Position numbers and translations under genes: made by a program. Shown piece after piece: positions 1 through 7,374 of a DNA stretch of 64,000 bases. Each line of letters opens with the position of its first letter. The stretch's first letter is position 1. The stretch is from assembly GCF_021278965.1 (NCBI RefSeq), contig NZ_CP065589.1:4841001-4905000 (forward strand), written 5' to 3'. The notes under the pieces are model-generated. The model was not told the DNA's origin, searched no databases, and was given only the letters and a program-made list of their open reading frames with translations. The stretch is from Chryseobacterium capnotolerans. Its GTDB lineage: Bacteria > Bacteroidota > Bacteroidia > Flavobacteriales > Weeksellaceae.

Positions 1-288
1 TTTTGAAAGTGTCCTTCCATTCATTACCATGAGGCGAGATTCTTCTTCCGTATTTTTCAAAAGCGATAAGGTGTGCCAGCTCGTGAGTAAGTACAAAGAA
101 AAAAGTTGTGGGGTAAGCGTAGAGTTTACCGTAATTTCATGAGAATTATCCGGAAGTTTTCTATAATCTCCCAGTTTAGAATTTCTGTTCCTTGTGACTT
201 TTATATGAATATAATAATCCGAAAACCAAATTCTTAGATACTTAAGCGTGTTTTGTGGTAAATATTTTTCTAATGATTGGATAGACAT
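1..288 (-). CDS. SprT-like zinc-metalloprotease-fold protein, 3' part cut by window start, one frameshift
   Basis: The reading frame starts at the ATG at 288, one base past the TolC stop codon, so the two genes are probably co-transcribed. It begins MSIQSLEKYLPQNTLKYLRI and later carries THELAHLIAFEKYG followed by HGNEW. An HExxH helix plus a downstream His is the zinc-binding signature of SprT-like proteins. The HELAH part is reached only by adding one base to the A6 run at 99-104 (plus strand); A7 restores the frame. The C-terminus lies outside the window. Family members are small cytoplasmic proteins whose bacterial role is poorly known. The identification rests on the HELAH motif and the N-terminal pattern. 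Confidence 0.7.
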   Translation of the reverse strand, partial: MSIQSLEKYLPQNTLKYLRIWFSDYYIHIKVTRNRNSKLGDYRKLPDNSHEITVNSTLTPQLFSLYLLTSWHTLSLLKNTEEESRLMVMNGRTLSK

Positions 289-289
289 T

Positions 290-1630
290 TTACAAACTTA
301 GTGGAATTCCTGCATAGAAATTCAATAATTTAAGGCTGAAAAGATAATTATATTTCGCCTGTGCTACTGATCCCTGTGCATTTGCATAATTATTTCTTGC
401 AACATTAACGTCGTAAATGGTTGTTTTTCCCGCAGCATAACTTTTATCTGCAAAATCAAGAGCCAGCTTGGAGCTCTTTGCTGCTTCTACCGCTGCCAGG
501 TATGATTCATAGTTGGCATCAGCATCAAACTGAGCTTTCTGTACATTTTGTCTTACTGTTTGTTTCTGTTGTTCTAAGGTATTTTTAGCAATACTTTCAT
601 TAATTCTGGACTGCTCTACCTGTAATTTTGTAATCCCTTTATTAAAAATAGGAATATTTACAGAAAGACTGGCCTGCTGTCCGAAGTTATCACTATACTG
701 TTCGAAAAAACCTTTTTCTTTAACATAAACAAGAGCGTTACCAATATTATCGGTATTCAAAAGGTTGTTATAGAAAGTTCCAATTCCAGCATTGGCTGTT
801 ATAGTAGGCCAATAAGCCGTTTTAGAAACCTCTGTCTGAGCTTCTGCAGAATGTATTCTGCTTTCTGCTGCTTTAATCTGAGGCTGAGACTCATAGGCAA
901 TAGACAAGACATCATCTACAGATTTAAGTTCCGGAGACAGCTGGTCCGAAACAGCAACATCTTCCACATCGAAATCTTTATAATCAGACAGTTGTAAAAG
1001 CTGTACCATAGCAAATAAGCTTCGTCCTACATTGACTTCCGCTGTTTTCAGGTTTTGCTTTTCTCTTGCCAATGCGGCTTCTGCTTCTGCTAAAACAGTT
1101 TGTGCAGTTGTTCCTACTGTTGTTGTTATTTTAGCTCTGTCATATTGTTTCTTAGCATTCTCAACAGCACTTTCTGAGATTTTTACAATTTCTTTGTTCA
1201 ACAATGTAGTCAAATATTGTTGTGCAATTTGTAATGAAATATCATTTTTAATGGTTTCCACATCATACAAACTTGCCTGCAGATCAAACTCGGTTTTTCT
1301 AACTGTTTTTTCTAGCCTGCCGTTGTTATATACCAAGATGTCTGCTCCAACACTTGCATTGTTACTGAATCTGTCATTTCTTAAACTTCCCGTTCCAAAA
1401 GAGGTTTGTCCAAAACTGACAGTATTTCCTATGCTTGCTGAAACAGAAGGTAAATATCCTTTCTTAGCAATTTTAAGATTGGCATCTTGAGACTGTTTGT
1501 TATATTTATTTTGGATGACCTGAAGATTATGCTCCACTGCATAGCTTACACATTCTTTTAAGGACCATTTCTTCTGAGCATTTAAACTCAGACAGCCTAA
1601 TCCCAAAACGATAATCCAAACTTTTTTCAT
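290..1630 (-). CDS. TolC-family outer membrane efflux protein
   Basis: This 446-residue protein has an N-terminal signal peptide (MKKVWIIVLGLGCLSLNAQ) followed by a typical TolC start, WSLKECVSYAVEHN. Two long Ala/Gln/Lys-rich helical repeats follow, around residues 120-230 and 250-430, as in TolC-type trimeric channels that span the outer membrane and periplasm in tripartite pumps. The second half repeats the layout of the first (YDVNVARNNYANAQGSVAQA near the end). No periplasmic adaptor or inner-membrane pump is adjacent; the neighbours are a SprT-like gene just downstream and divergent folC. The substrate cannot be told from the sequence. Length is normal for the family. Confidence 0.9.
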   Translation of the reverse strand: MKKVWIIVLGLGCLSLNAQKKWSLKECVSYAVEHNLQVIQNKYNKQSQDANLKIAKKGYLPSVSASIGNTVSFGQTSFGTGSLRNDRFSNNASVGADILVYNNGRLEKTVRKTEFDLQASLYDVETIKNDISLQIAQQYLTTLLNKEIVKISESAVENAKKQYDRAKITTTVGTTAQTVLAEAEAALAREKQNLKTAEVNVGRSLFAMVQLLQLSDYKDFDVEDVAVSDQLSPELKSVDDVLSIAYESQPQIKAAESRIHSAEAQTEVSKTAYWPTITANAGIGTFYNNLLNTDNIGNALVYVKEKGFFEQYSDNFGQQASLSVNIPIFNKGITKLQVEQSRINESIAKNTLEQQKQTVRQNVQKAQFDADANYESYLAAVEAAKSSKLALDFADKSYAAGKTTIYDVNVARNNYANAQGSVAQAKYNYLFSLKLLNFYAGIPLSL

Positions 1631-1815
1631 ATTATGTAGATGTTTATTTGTTTTTAATGGTCATATGGAATCGTATCATCTTCATCAGTATTTGTACCAG
1701 CAAATCATGACGATTTCATATGAAGATTTTTCCCTATTAGACGAAGTAAATATAAAAAAGTTACAGATTGAAAAAAATAGTTTCATTTTAATAAAACTTT
1801 TGAGAATTTTGTATC

Positions 1816-3054
1816 ATGACAAACGAACAATATCAGGAAGCTATTGACTGGCTTTTCGTACAAATGCCCAACTACCAGATAGATGGACAAAAGGCTTATA
1901 AACCAGGACTTGACAATATTACCAAACTTTGTGCTTACTTTGGAAATCCGCAGGAAAGAATAAAGTGCATCCACATTGGCGGAACCAATGGAAAGGGATC
2001 TTCGAGCAATATGCTTGCCTCCATCCTTCAAGAAGCAGGTTATAAAGTAGGTTTATATAATTCCCCCCATCTTATCGATTTTACAGAACGTATTAAAGTA
2101 AATGGCCAAAATTGTAATAAAGAGTTTGTCTTTGATTTTATTCAGAAACTTAGAAATATTCCGGAAGATATCCGGCCTTCATTTTTTGAGTTTACCACTA
2201 TTATGGCTTTTGAATATTTCTATCAGCAACATGTAGATTACGCAATTATTGAAGTTGGATTAGGCGGAAGACTGGATTCTACTAATATTATTAAGCCATT
2301 AGTTTCTGCAATTACCAATGTCCAGCTTGATCATCAGAATATATTAGGAGATACGATTGAAGAAATTGCCGGTGAGAAAGCAGGGATTATCAAAAAGAAT
2401 ATTCCAATTATTTCAGGCGATGAGAATGAAATGGTAAAAACAATCATCAGAGAAAAAGCGATTAAAGAAGAAGCTCCATTTATAGATGCTACTCTACTCC
2501 ATACTGACCTTACTTCTGATCTGAAAGGAAATTATCAGCAAAAAAATCTCCGTGTCGTTTTAGCCATTGTTGAGGAATTAAGAAAACTGCAGGTTACTAT
2601 TCCCGATAAGGACCTTGAGAACGGTCTATTGAATGTTCATCAAAATACAGGATTCATTGGCCGCTGGTTTGAATTCTCTAAGGAGCCGCTTACCATTTGT
2701 GATACCGGGCATAATCAGGCAGGTCTGGAGCATGTTTTTTCACAATTAAATTCTATTGACAAGCACAAGCATATCATTTTGGGGTTCGTTAATGATAAAA
2801 AGATAGATGAAGTAATGAATCTGCTTCCTGAAAATTCTGAGTTTTATTTTGCCAAACCATCCATCAATAGGGGAAGACATCCCGAAGATTATGAATATTT
2901 ACTTAAGGAGGCGAAAATTTTTTATAAAATTTTCAATTCTGTACAGGAAGCGTATCTATCTGCAAAAGAACGATGTACAAACGAAGAAATGATTTTTATT
3001 GGTGGAAGCAACTTTGTTGTTGGAGATTTTTTAGAAAAAAAATTTAGAGTTTAA
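1816..3054 (+). CDS. folC: Bifunctional dihydrofolate synthase / folylpolyglutamate synthase
   Basis: The 412-residue protein belongs to the Mur-ligase superfamily. The ATP-binding P-loop is HIGGTNGKGSSSNMLASIL near residue 55, followed by the FolC-typical YNSPHLIDFTERIKVNG. Further family marks are EVGLGGRLDSTNII, ITNVQLDHQNILG, GEKAGIIKK and, in the C-terminal domain, DTGHNQAG. The enzyme adds glutamate to dihydropteroate and then to folates in the cytoplasm. It is transcribed divergently from tolC across a 185-bp gap and is followed 56 bp later by a tRNA array. Length and motif order are complete. The start is the first ATG in frame, and no alternative looks better. Confidence 0.95.
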   Translation: MTNEQYQEAIDWLFVQMPNYQIDGQKAYKPGLDNITKLCAYFGNPQERIKCIHIGGTNGKGSSSNMLASILQEAGYKVGLYNSPHLIDFTERIKVNGQNCNKEFVFDFIQKLRNIPEDIRPSFFEFTTIMAFEYFYQQHVDYAIIEVGLGGRLDSTNIIKPLVSAITNVQLDHQNILGDTIEEIAGEKAGIIKKNIPIISGDENEMVKTIIREKAIKEEAPFIDATLLHTDLTSDLKGNYQQKNLRVVLAIVEELRKLQVTIPDKDLENGLLNVHQNTGFIGRWFEFSKEPLTICDTGHNQAGLEHVFSQLNSIDKHKHIILGFVNDKKIDEVMNLLPENSEFYFAKPSINRGRHPEDYEYLLKEAKIFYKIFNSVQEAYLSAKERCTNEEMIFIGGSNFVVGDFLEKKFRV

Positions 3055-3065
3055 AGAATAAGTTG

Positions 3066-3073
3066 TATATTTG
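3066..3073 (+). promoter_or_regulatory. Bacteroidota-type -7 box for the tRNA-Val array
   Basis: TATATTTG matches the TAnnTTTG -7 consensus known for Bacteroidota sigma factors. It lies 38 bp before the first tRNA and just after the folC stop. A clear TTG -33 element at the expected distance is not obvious, so the call rests on the -7 box and its position. Confidence 0.5.
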
Positions 3074-3110
3074 CACCACTCTAAACGAGAAAACAATAAA
3101 AAAGTCTAGA

Positions 3111-3185
3111 GGGTTCTTAGCTCAGTTGGTTCAGAGCATCTGGTTTACACCCAGAGGGTCGGGGGTTCGAATCCCTCAGGACCCA
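3111..3185 (+). tRNA. tRNA-Val (anticodon TAC), copy 1
   Basis: The cloverleaf can be drawn by eye. The acceptor strands GGGTTCT and AGGACCC are followed by discriminator A. The D arm is in TAGCTCAGTTGGTTCAGAGC, the anticodon arm in CTGGTTTACACCCAG with anticodon TAC, and the T arm contains GGGTTCGAATCCC. The 3' CCA is not fully encoded. Confidence 0.95.
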
Positions 3186-3218
3186 CAGAAAAGGAAACGA
3201 AACCTTTAAAAAAAATTC

Positions 3219-3293
3219 GGGTTCTTAGCTCAGTTGGTTCAGAGCATCTGGTTTACACCCAGAGGGTCGGGGGTTCGAATCCCTCAGGACCCA
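3219..3293 (+). tRNA. tRNA-Val (anticodon TAC), copy 2
   Basis: This copy has the same 75-nt sequence as the first. It begins 108 bp further on, within a tandem repeat that also includes the spacer. The spacer holds a short AAAGG/CCTTT hairpin between the copies. Confidence 0.95.
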
Positions 3294-3325
3294 CAGAAAG
3301 GAAACGAAACCTTTAAAAAAAATTC

Positions 3326-3400
3326 GGGTTCTTAGCTCAGTTGGTTCAGAGCATCTGGTTTACACCCAGAGGGTCGGGGGTTCGAATCCCTCAGGACCCA
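3326..3400 (+). tRNA. tRNA-Val (anticodon TAC), copy 3
   Basis: This is the third identical copy, 107 bp after the second. The preceding spacer differs from the first spacer by one A in a homopolymer. A strong terminator follows directly, closing a three-tRNA transcript. Confidence 0.95.
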
Positions 3401-3403
3401 CAA

Positions 3404-3434
3404 AAAATCTCTCAGATTTCTGAGAGATTTTTTT
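3404..3434. terminator. Bidirectional terminator after the tRNA array
   Basis: A perfect 12-bp stem (AAAATCTCTCAG at 3404-3415 with CTGAGAGATTTT at 3420-3431) has a 4-nt loop. A T-run follows on the plus strand and an equally good T-run on the minus strand. It can end both the tRNA transcript and the convergent glycosyltransferase group. Confidence 0.9.
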
Positions 3435-3494
3435 ATTTATAATACATTCACAAAATCAGTGAGATAAATCAAATAATAAACATTCTATCACTCT

Positions 3495-4394
3495 CTAATT
3501 CATCTTCCTGGAAAGGAGTCCAAGCTTATAGATATCCAGATAACGAAGATTCACATTCCCTTCAGAGAGCTTTCTTTTGATACTTCTCTCCCCTATGTTG
3601 AATAAAAGGTTAAAAACAGCTTTAAAAGGTGTATTTTTAAGTACAGTATATAATTTAACGAGTTTCACTTCTGCTAATTTTGAACTCAGCGTCTCATCTT
3701 TAAGCATATTAGACAAACTTTCCACAGACTCTTCTACTTTCTCCAGATAAACAATGTTGCTTTCCAAATCATTATTAAGAATAGGATTATCAATATGATC
3801 TATCTTTATATTTGCAGCTTTTAAATCCATGGCAAAAAGAAGATCTTCATATCCATATTTCTGGAATTCAGGATTGAAGCCGACTTTATTGAGTACCTCT
3901 TTGCAAATTACAAAATTATTGGTCTGAAAACTTAAATAGGGTTTTTCTTTACGTAATTCTACAGGAAGGTTTTCTCTCTCAACGGAAAACTTCCATCGTA
4001 AATAATGATCAGAATCTGCTGCTGCCTCTAAAACCCTGCGACCTCCATACATAATCTGGGAGCCTGGATTCTTCTGTATAAATTGTATATATTTTTTTAA
4101 GAAATCCCTGCCTACAATTTTCCCATCGCAATCAAGGAACAAAAGATACTCTCCCTCTGCATATTGTAAAAACAGATTACGGATCCGTGAACGGCCGATA
4201 TTTTTTTCAAGAAAAATAAATTGGTGTACAAGATTCTGAATCTCCTTGTTGACCTGCTTACATTCATCTTTCGAAGCGTCATCTATCAATATAATTTCAA
4301 CATCAATATGTTGGTCATCAATTTCTTTTTTTAAATCAAAAACCAATTCACGGACATCAAAATTATAGACAGGAATGCATACCGAAAGTTTCAT
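3495..4394 (-). CDS. Family 2 glycosyltransferase
   Basis: The protein starts at MKLSVCIPVYNFDVREL, the usual GT2 N-terminus. A longer frame open to 4478 exists, but the first 28 residues overlap the upstream gene and lack any GT character. The GT-A fold marks are the nucleotide-binding IILIDDASKD and the metal-binding YLLFLDCDGK, with a YGYEDLLFAMDL acceptor/base region near residue 200. It is probably cytoplasmic or membrane-associated and adds a sugar to a surface glycan. The start lies 4 bp after the GT9 gene stop, and together with sufE the three genes read as one operon. The sugar and acceptor are not predictable. Confidence 0.85.
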   Translation of the reverse strand: MKLSVCIPVYNFDVRELVFDLKKEIDDQHIDVEIILIDDASKDECKQVNKEIQNLVHQFIFLEKNIGRSRIRNLFLQYAEGEYLLFLDCDGKIVGRDFLKKYIQFIQKNPGSQIMYGGRRVLEAAADSDHYLRWKFSVERENLPVELRKEKPYLSFQTNNFVICKEVLNKVGFNPEFQKYGYEDLLFAMDLKAANIKIDHIDNPILNNDLESNIVYLEKVEESVESLSNMLKDETLSSKLAEVKLVKLYTVLKNTPFKAVFNLLFNIGERSIKRKLSEGNVNLRYLDIYKLGLLSRKMN

Positions 4395-4398
4395 GATA

Positions 4399-5364
4399 TC
4401 AGATTTTCTCAACAACTTTCTGAATACTAAATTCTTCAAGGCAGGCCCAGTCTCCCCTGTAACACTCTTTATCTCCAAAAACCGAACAAGGCCTGCAGGA
4501 AAGGTCTTTTACCTGTACTACATCATCTTCACTCTGACCAAATCCTAAAAATCCCGCGTAAGGGTGTGTTGCACACCATATGGAAACACATCGGGTTCCC
4601 ATAAGACTTGCCAAATGCATGTTGGCAGAGTCCATAGAGATCATTACTTCCAGTTCAGAAATTTTCTGAAGTTCTTCAGTCAGGCTTAGTTTTCCTGAAA
4701 GACTTTTTGTATTTGGAATCTGGCTTTCCCAGGATTCAAGGGTTTCTGTTTCCTTTTTCCCACCACCAAAAAAGTATATGGTATGTTTCTGAGCCAAAAG
4801 TCTGGCCAGCTCAAATGACTTTTCCAATGGCAGCATCTTCCCTTTATGCTGGGCAAAAGGCGCAAAACCAATTCCTGACTTATGGGCTGAAACAGGTCTC
4901 AGTTTATGGGAAAGCTCTACTTTAAAACCCATTTCCCGGAAAACATCAGCATAACGTTCCACTGTTTTCTTCAATTGAACTTTATCCAGATTCCAAACAT
5001 CAGTAAGATGTTCTTTTTCTTCTTTTCCTTTATTTATTTTAAAGACTTTTAAGCCCTTTCTCCTGTAGATTCTGTCCAAAATTTTGGTTCTGATCACATC
5101 ATGAAGGTTGGCAATATAATCTGGTTTGAATTCTTTAATCAATTCATTCCCCAGCCTTCTCAATCCAAATAACCCTTTGTAATCATCCACATTTATTCCT
5201 TTAAATATAACATTAGGAATGCCTGCAAACAATGCTTCAAAATTCTTTCTGGAAACCATGATAATCTCCACATCTGGATTTTGCTCTAGAAATTCCTTAA
5301 AAACAGGAACTGTCATCGCAACATCTCCAAATGCAGAAAAACGATATGCTAAAATTCTGGTCAC
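4399..5364 (-). CDS. Family 9 glycosyltransferase (heptosyltransferase-like)
   Basis: The 321-residue protein begins MTRILAYRFSAFGDVAMTVP, matching the N-terminus of ADP-heptose:LPS heptosyltransferases (RxxxxGDxxMtxP). The C-terminal donor-binding half contains GIGFAPFAQHKGKMLP, YFFGGGKKE and the conserved MISMDSANMHLASLMGT. It ends with a Cys-containing segment (LSCRPCSVFGDKECYRGDWA) often seen in Bacteroidota members. Family members build LPS inner core or similar glycans on the cytoplasmic membrane face. It starts 2 bp after the sufE stop and is followed 4 bp later by the GT2 gene. The actual sugar donor is not proven by sequence. Confidence 0.88.
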   Translation of the reverse strand: MTRILAYRFSAFGDVAMTVPVFKEFLEQNPDVEIIMVSRKNFEALFAGIPNVIFKGINVDDYKGLFGLRRLGNELIKEFKPDYIANLHDVIRTKILDRIYRRKGLKVFKINKGKEEKEHLTDVWNLDKVQLKKTVERYADVFREMGFKVELSHKLRPVSAHKSGIGFAPFAQHKGKMLPLEKSFELARLLAQKHTIYFFGGGKKETETLESWESQIPNTKSLSGKLSLTEELQKISELEVMISMDSANMHLASLMGTRCVSIWCATHPYAGFLGFGQSEDDVVQVKDLSCRPCSVFGDKECYRGDWACLEEFSIQKVVEKI

Positions 5365-5366
5365 AA

Positions 5367-5786
5367 TTATGATTTCAGCTGGTAAGCGACTGCGTAAAAT
5401 TTGATCTGTTTCGTCATGGCCATCAACCCATTAGCTCTGGATGGTGAAAGAAATTCCTGTAATCCGATCTCTGAGATAAATTCAAAATCAGAATCTAAGA
5501 TTTCCTGTGTACTATGGCCACTGTAAATGCTCACCAAAAGAGAAACAATACCTTTGGGTAAAATTCCATCAGAATCGGCATTAAAGAATAGTTTACCCTC
5601 CTTAAATTCAGCATCTATCCAAACTTTACTCTGACAGCCTTTGATGAGATTGTCTTCTGTTTTCTTATCTTCCGGGAGTCCTTTCAATTCTTTTCCAAGA
5701 TCAATGATGTACTCATATTTCTGCTCCCAATCGTCAAGAAATGCAAATTCGTCGATTATTTCCTGCTGTTTTTCTTTAATGGTCAT
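5367..5786 (-). CDS. sufE: SufE-family Fe-S cluster sulfur acceptor
   Basis: Starting at MTIKEKQQEIIDEF, the protein is 139 residues long, a usual SufE length; a frame opening 8 codons earlier is less likely. The signature LIKGCQSKVWI places the sulfur-accepting cysteine at residue 51, the same number as in E. coli SufE. Known family members take persulfide sulfur from SufS and pass it to the SufBCD scaffold in the cytoplasm. No other suf gene is in the window. The gene heads a tight group with two glycosyltransferases, an arrangement that says nothing obvious about function. Confidence 0.92.
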   Translation of the reverse strand: MTIKEKQQEIIDEFAFLDDWEQKYEYIIDLGKELKGLPEDKKTEDNLIKGCQSKVWIDAEFKEGKLFFNADSDGILPKGIVSLLVSIYSGHSTQEILDSDFEFISEIGLQEFLSPSRANGLMAMTKQIKFYAVAYQLKS

Positions 5787-5887
5787 TTTAAATCCAATTT
5801 CTTTGTGCAAAGATAGTAAATTATGCTTTAGGCCTAAATTGGTAAGTCATAAGCTAATAGTAGAAATATGATGCCATTAGGAATAGC

Positions 5888-6999
5888 CTATTGCTTAAAC
5901 CCTAATGTATTAGAAGCGTTCTGGAAAACCTGCAGCAGCTTTATTTCTTCGTTTTCCCAACAAAGCATTTTGGATGCTTTTTCAAGCTCTGGCAGATAAT
6001 TCTTTCTTCCTTTGGCTAAAACTTTCTTTACAGCAGCAGCTATATTTTCCGATTGGTGATCTTCGATTAATTCCCCTATATCAAATTGATTTTTAATATT
6101 CTCAAGTTCAGGAAGGTTCGACAAGATCAAAGGAACTCGGCCCTGAATACAGTCTAACACTTTATTAGGTAAGGAATATAGGTAACTGTCTCCCCCGTTT
6201 TCTTCAATACTCATTCCACAATCTGCAGCGATGGTAATTTTTCTTAAATCTTCCGGCTTTAATTTTCCAAGAAACTCAACTTTATGCTGAAGTTTTTCTT
6301 TCATTACTAATTCTTCGTATTCTTTTTTCTCGGACCATCTCCAGCAATTTTCAATTTCACATGATCCATATGATGCATGGCAAGAATCACTTTATCAATT
6401 CCTCTGAATGGATTGATAGCGCCCTGGTACAGCAATATTTTAGGATCATTTTCAGGAATTTCACCACTAAAGTCTAACCTTCTGGGTGCATTTTGTACTA
6501 CTACAGCACTTATTCCATATTTTTTTCTGAAACCATTTGGCATAACTTCCACTCGCCGTAATCATCCATGTCAGCTTCGGAATGACAGTCTTTTCCACAT
6601 AACGCCATAATTTTTGTGACATTTTGCCTTGCACAGCAGGCATTTCTGAAAAAATTTCATGACTATCAAAAACCAATGGAATATTTAATTTTTGGGCAAT
6701 AAGATAATTGGGGTACAACGCATCGATATCGTTGGCATGAAGAATTGTATTTTGATCCGCCTTTTTTTAAGCTCATGGTACAGCTTCCAGTTAAATTCAA
6801 AGTAAGCTGTTTTCAGACTTTTTGAAGCTAAGTGGATTCTTGAGAAGGGATAAGGACGCTGCATTTCTTCTGCTCCGTTCCAATCATTGCCTATCAGCTC
6901 AATCTCATATCCGTTTTCATATAAGGTACGGCATACTTTCTCAATACGTTGGTCCGTATACAAATTACTGAAGGCTGATGTGATTATTTTTTTCTTCAT
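5888..6999 (-). CDS. Family 4 glycosyltransferase, split by three single-base frameshifts
   Basis: Four overlapping frames join into one protein of about 370 residues. Segments in order are MKKKIITSAFSNLYTDQRIE, LYPNYLIAQKLNIPLVFDSH, KYGISAVVVQNAPRRLDF with ILLYQGAINPFRGIDKVI, and VEFLGKLKPEDLRKITIAAD with GMSIEENGGDSYLYSLPNK. This is the GT-B layout of GT4 enzymes, with the donor-site Glu-rich region near the C-terminus. Breaks are at T7 6762-6768 (one base short), T7 6530-6536 (one extra) and T6 6323-6328 (one short); correcting all three gives an uninterrupted frame. The ATG overlaps the upstream gene stop (TAATG), so translation is probably coupled. Three breaks in 1.1 kb could be decay, but the coding content is fully conserved, which favours sequencing error. 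Confidence 0.82.
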
Positions 7000-7223
7000 T
7001 ACGCTTTTTTTCCAAGCAGTAAATGATAGATCTGAATAAAACAAATAAGTCCGTTCGGGATAATAACCGGCCATAATGGTCCGCTAAAGAAACCATAAAT
7101 GACAAAACAGGCACAACCGATCATATTAACAATTCTGATTTTTCTTACATCTTTCAATATGAAACTCAATACGATAAAAACTGAGGCTGAGTATCCGACG
7201 TAAGTGATAATTTCAGGATTCAT
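6999..7223 (-). CDS. Small multi-pass membrane protein (YgjV/SemiSWEET-like)
   Basis: The 74-residue protein has three hydrophobic stretches: IITYVGYSASVFIVLSFIL, IVNMIGCACFVIYGFFSG and PVIIPNGLICFIQIYHLLL. A short KDVRKIRIVN basic loop follows the first. The pattern GY...LSF..KD..K.......G...F..YG resembles the YgjV and half-SWEET type of small membrane proteins; this is a resemblance, not a proven assignment. The stop codon overlaps the start of the downstream glycosyltransferase by one base, implying co-expression. It is transcribed divergently from clpC. Confidence 0.7.
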   Translation of the reverse strand: MNPEIITYVGYSASVFIVLSFILKDVRKIRIVNMIGCACFVIYGFFSGPLWPVIIPNGLICFIQIYHLLLGKKA

Positions 7224-7374
7224 TGGGAAATTTTAAAGATAACAAACTTAATCATTTTCAATAAGATAATAAAATTTTTCATGACATAAAGTCATTAATT
7301 GATTTTTGGTAAAATATTTGTAATTTAGATAATGGATAAATGGTAATGTTGCCTTTATTCTAATGAGATATATT

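Noticed and set aside
1032..1490. Plus-strand 152-aa ORF inside the TolC gene
   Set aside because: It is an antisense shadow of a well-supported coding sequence.
1665..1847. Short plus-strand ORF between tolC and folC
   Set aside because: It overlaps the folC start in another frame, has no recognisable domain and covers the region where the folC promoter must lie.
3111..3434. Regular repeats about 107 bp apart that could suggest a CRISPR-like array
   Set aside because: The repeated unit is a complete tRNA-Val gene plus an identical spacer; CRISPR spacers would be unique and repeats shorter.
5888..6999. Glycosyltransferase as a genuine pseudogene
   Set aside because: All three breaks are one-base homopolymer changes and every protein segment is conserved, so error is more likely; kept as a coding gene with the breaks noted.
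7270..7330. A -7-like AATATTTG upstream of clpC
   Set aside because: The match to TAnnTTTG is imperfect and no -33 element at 17-21 bp is visible, so I do not call a promoter.
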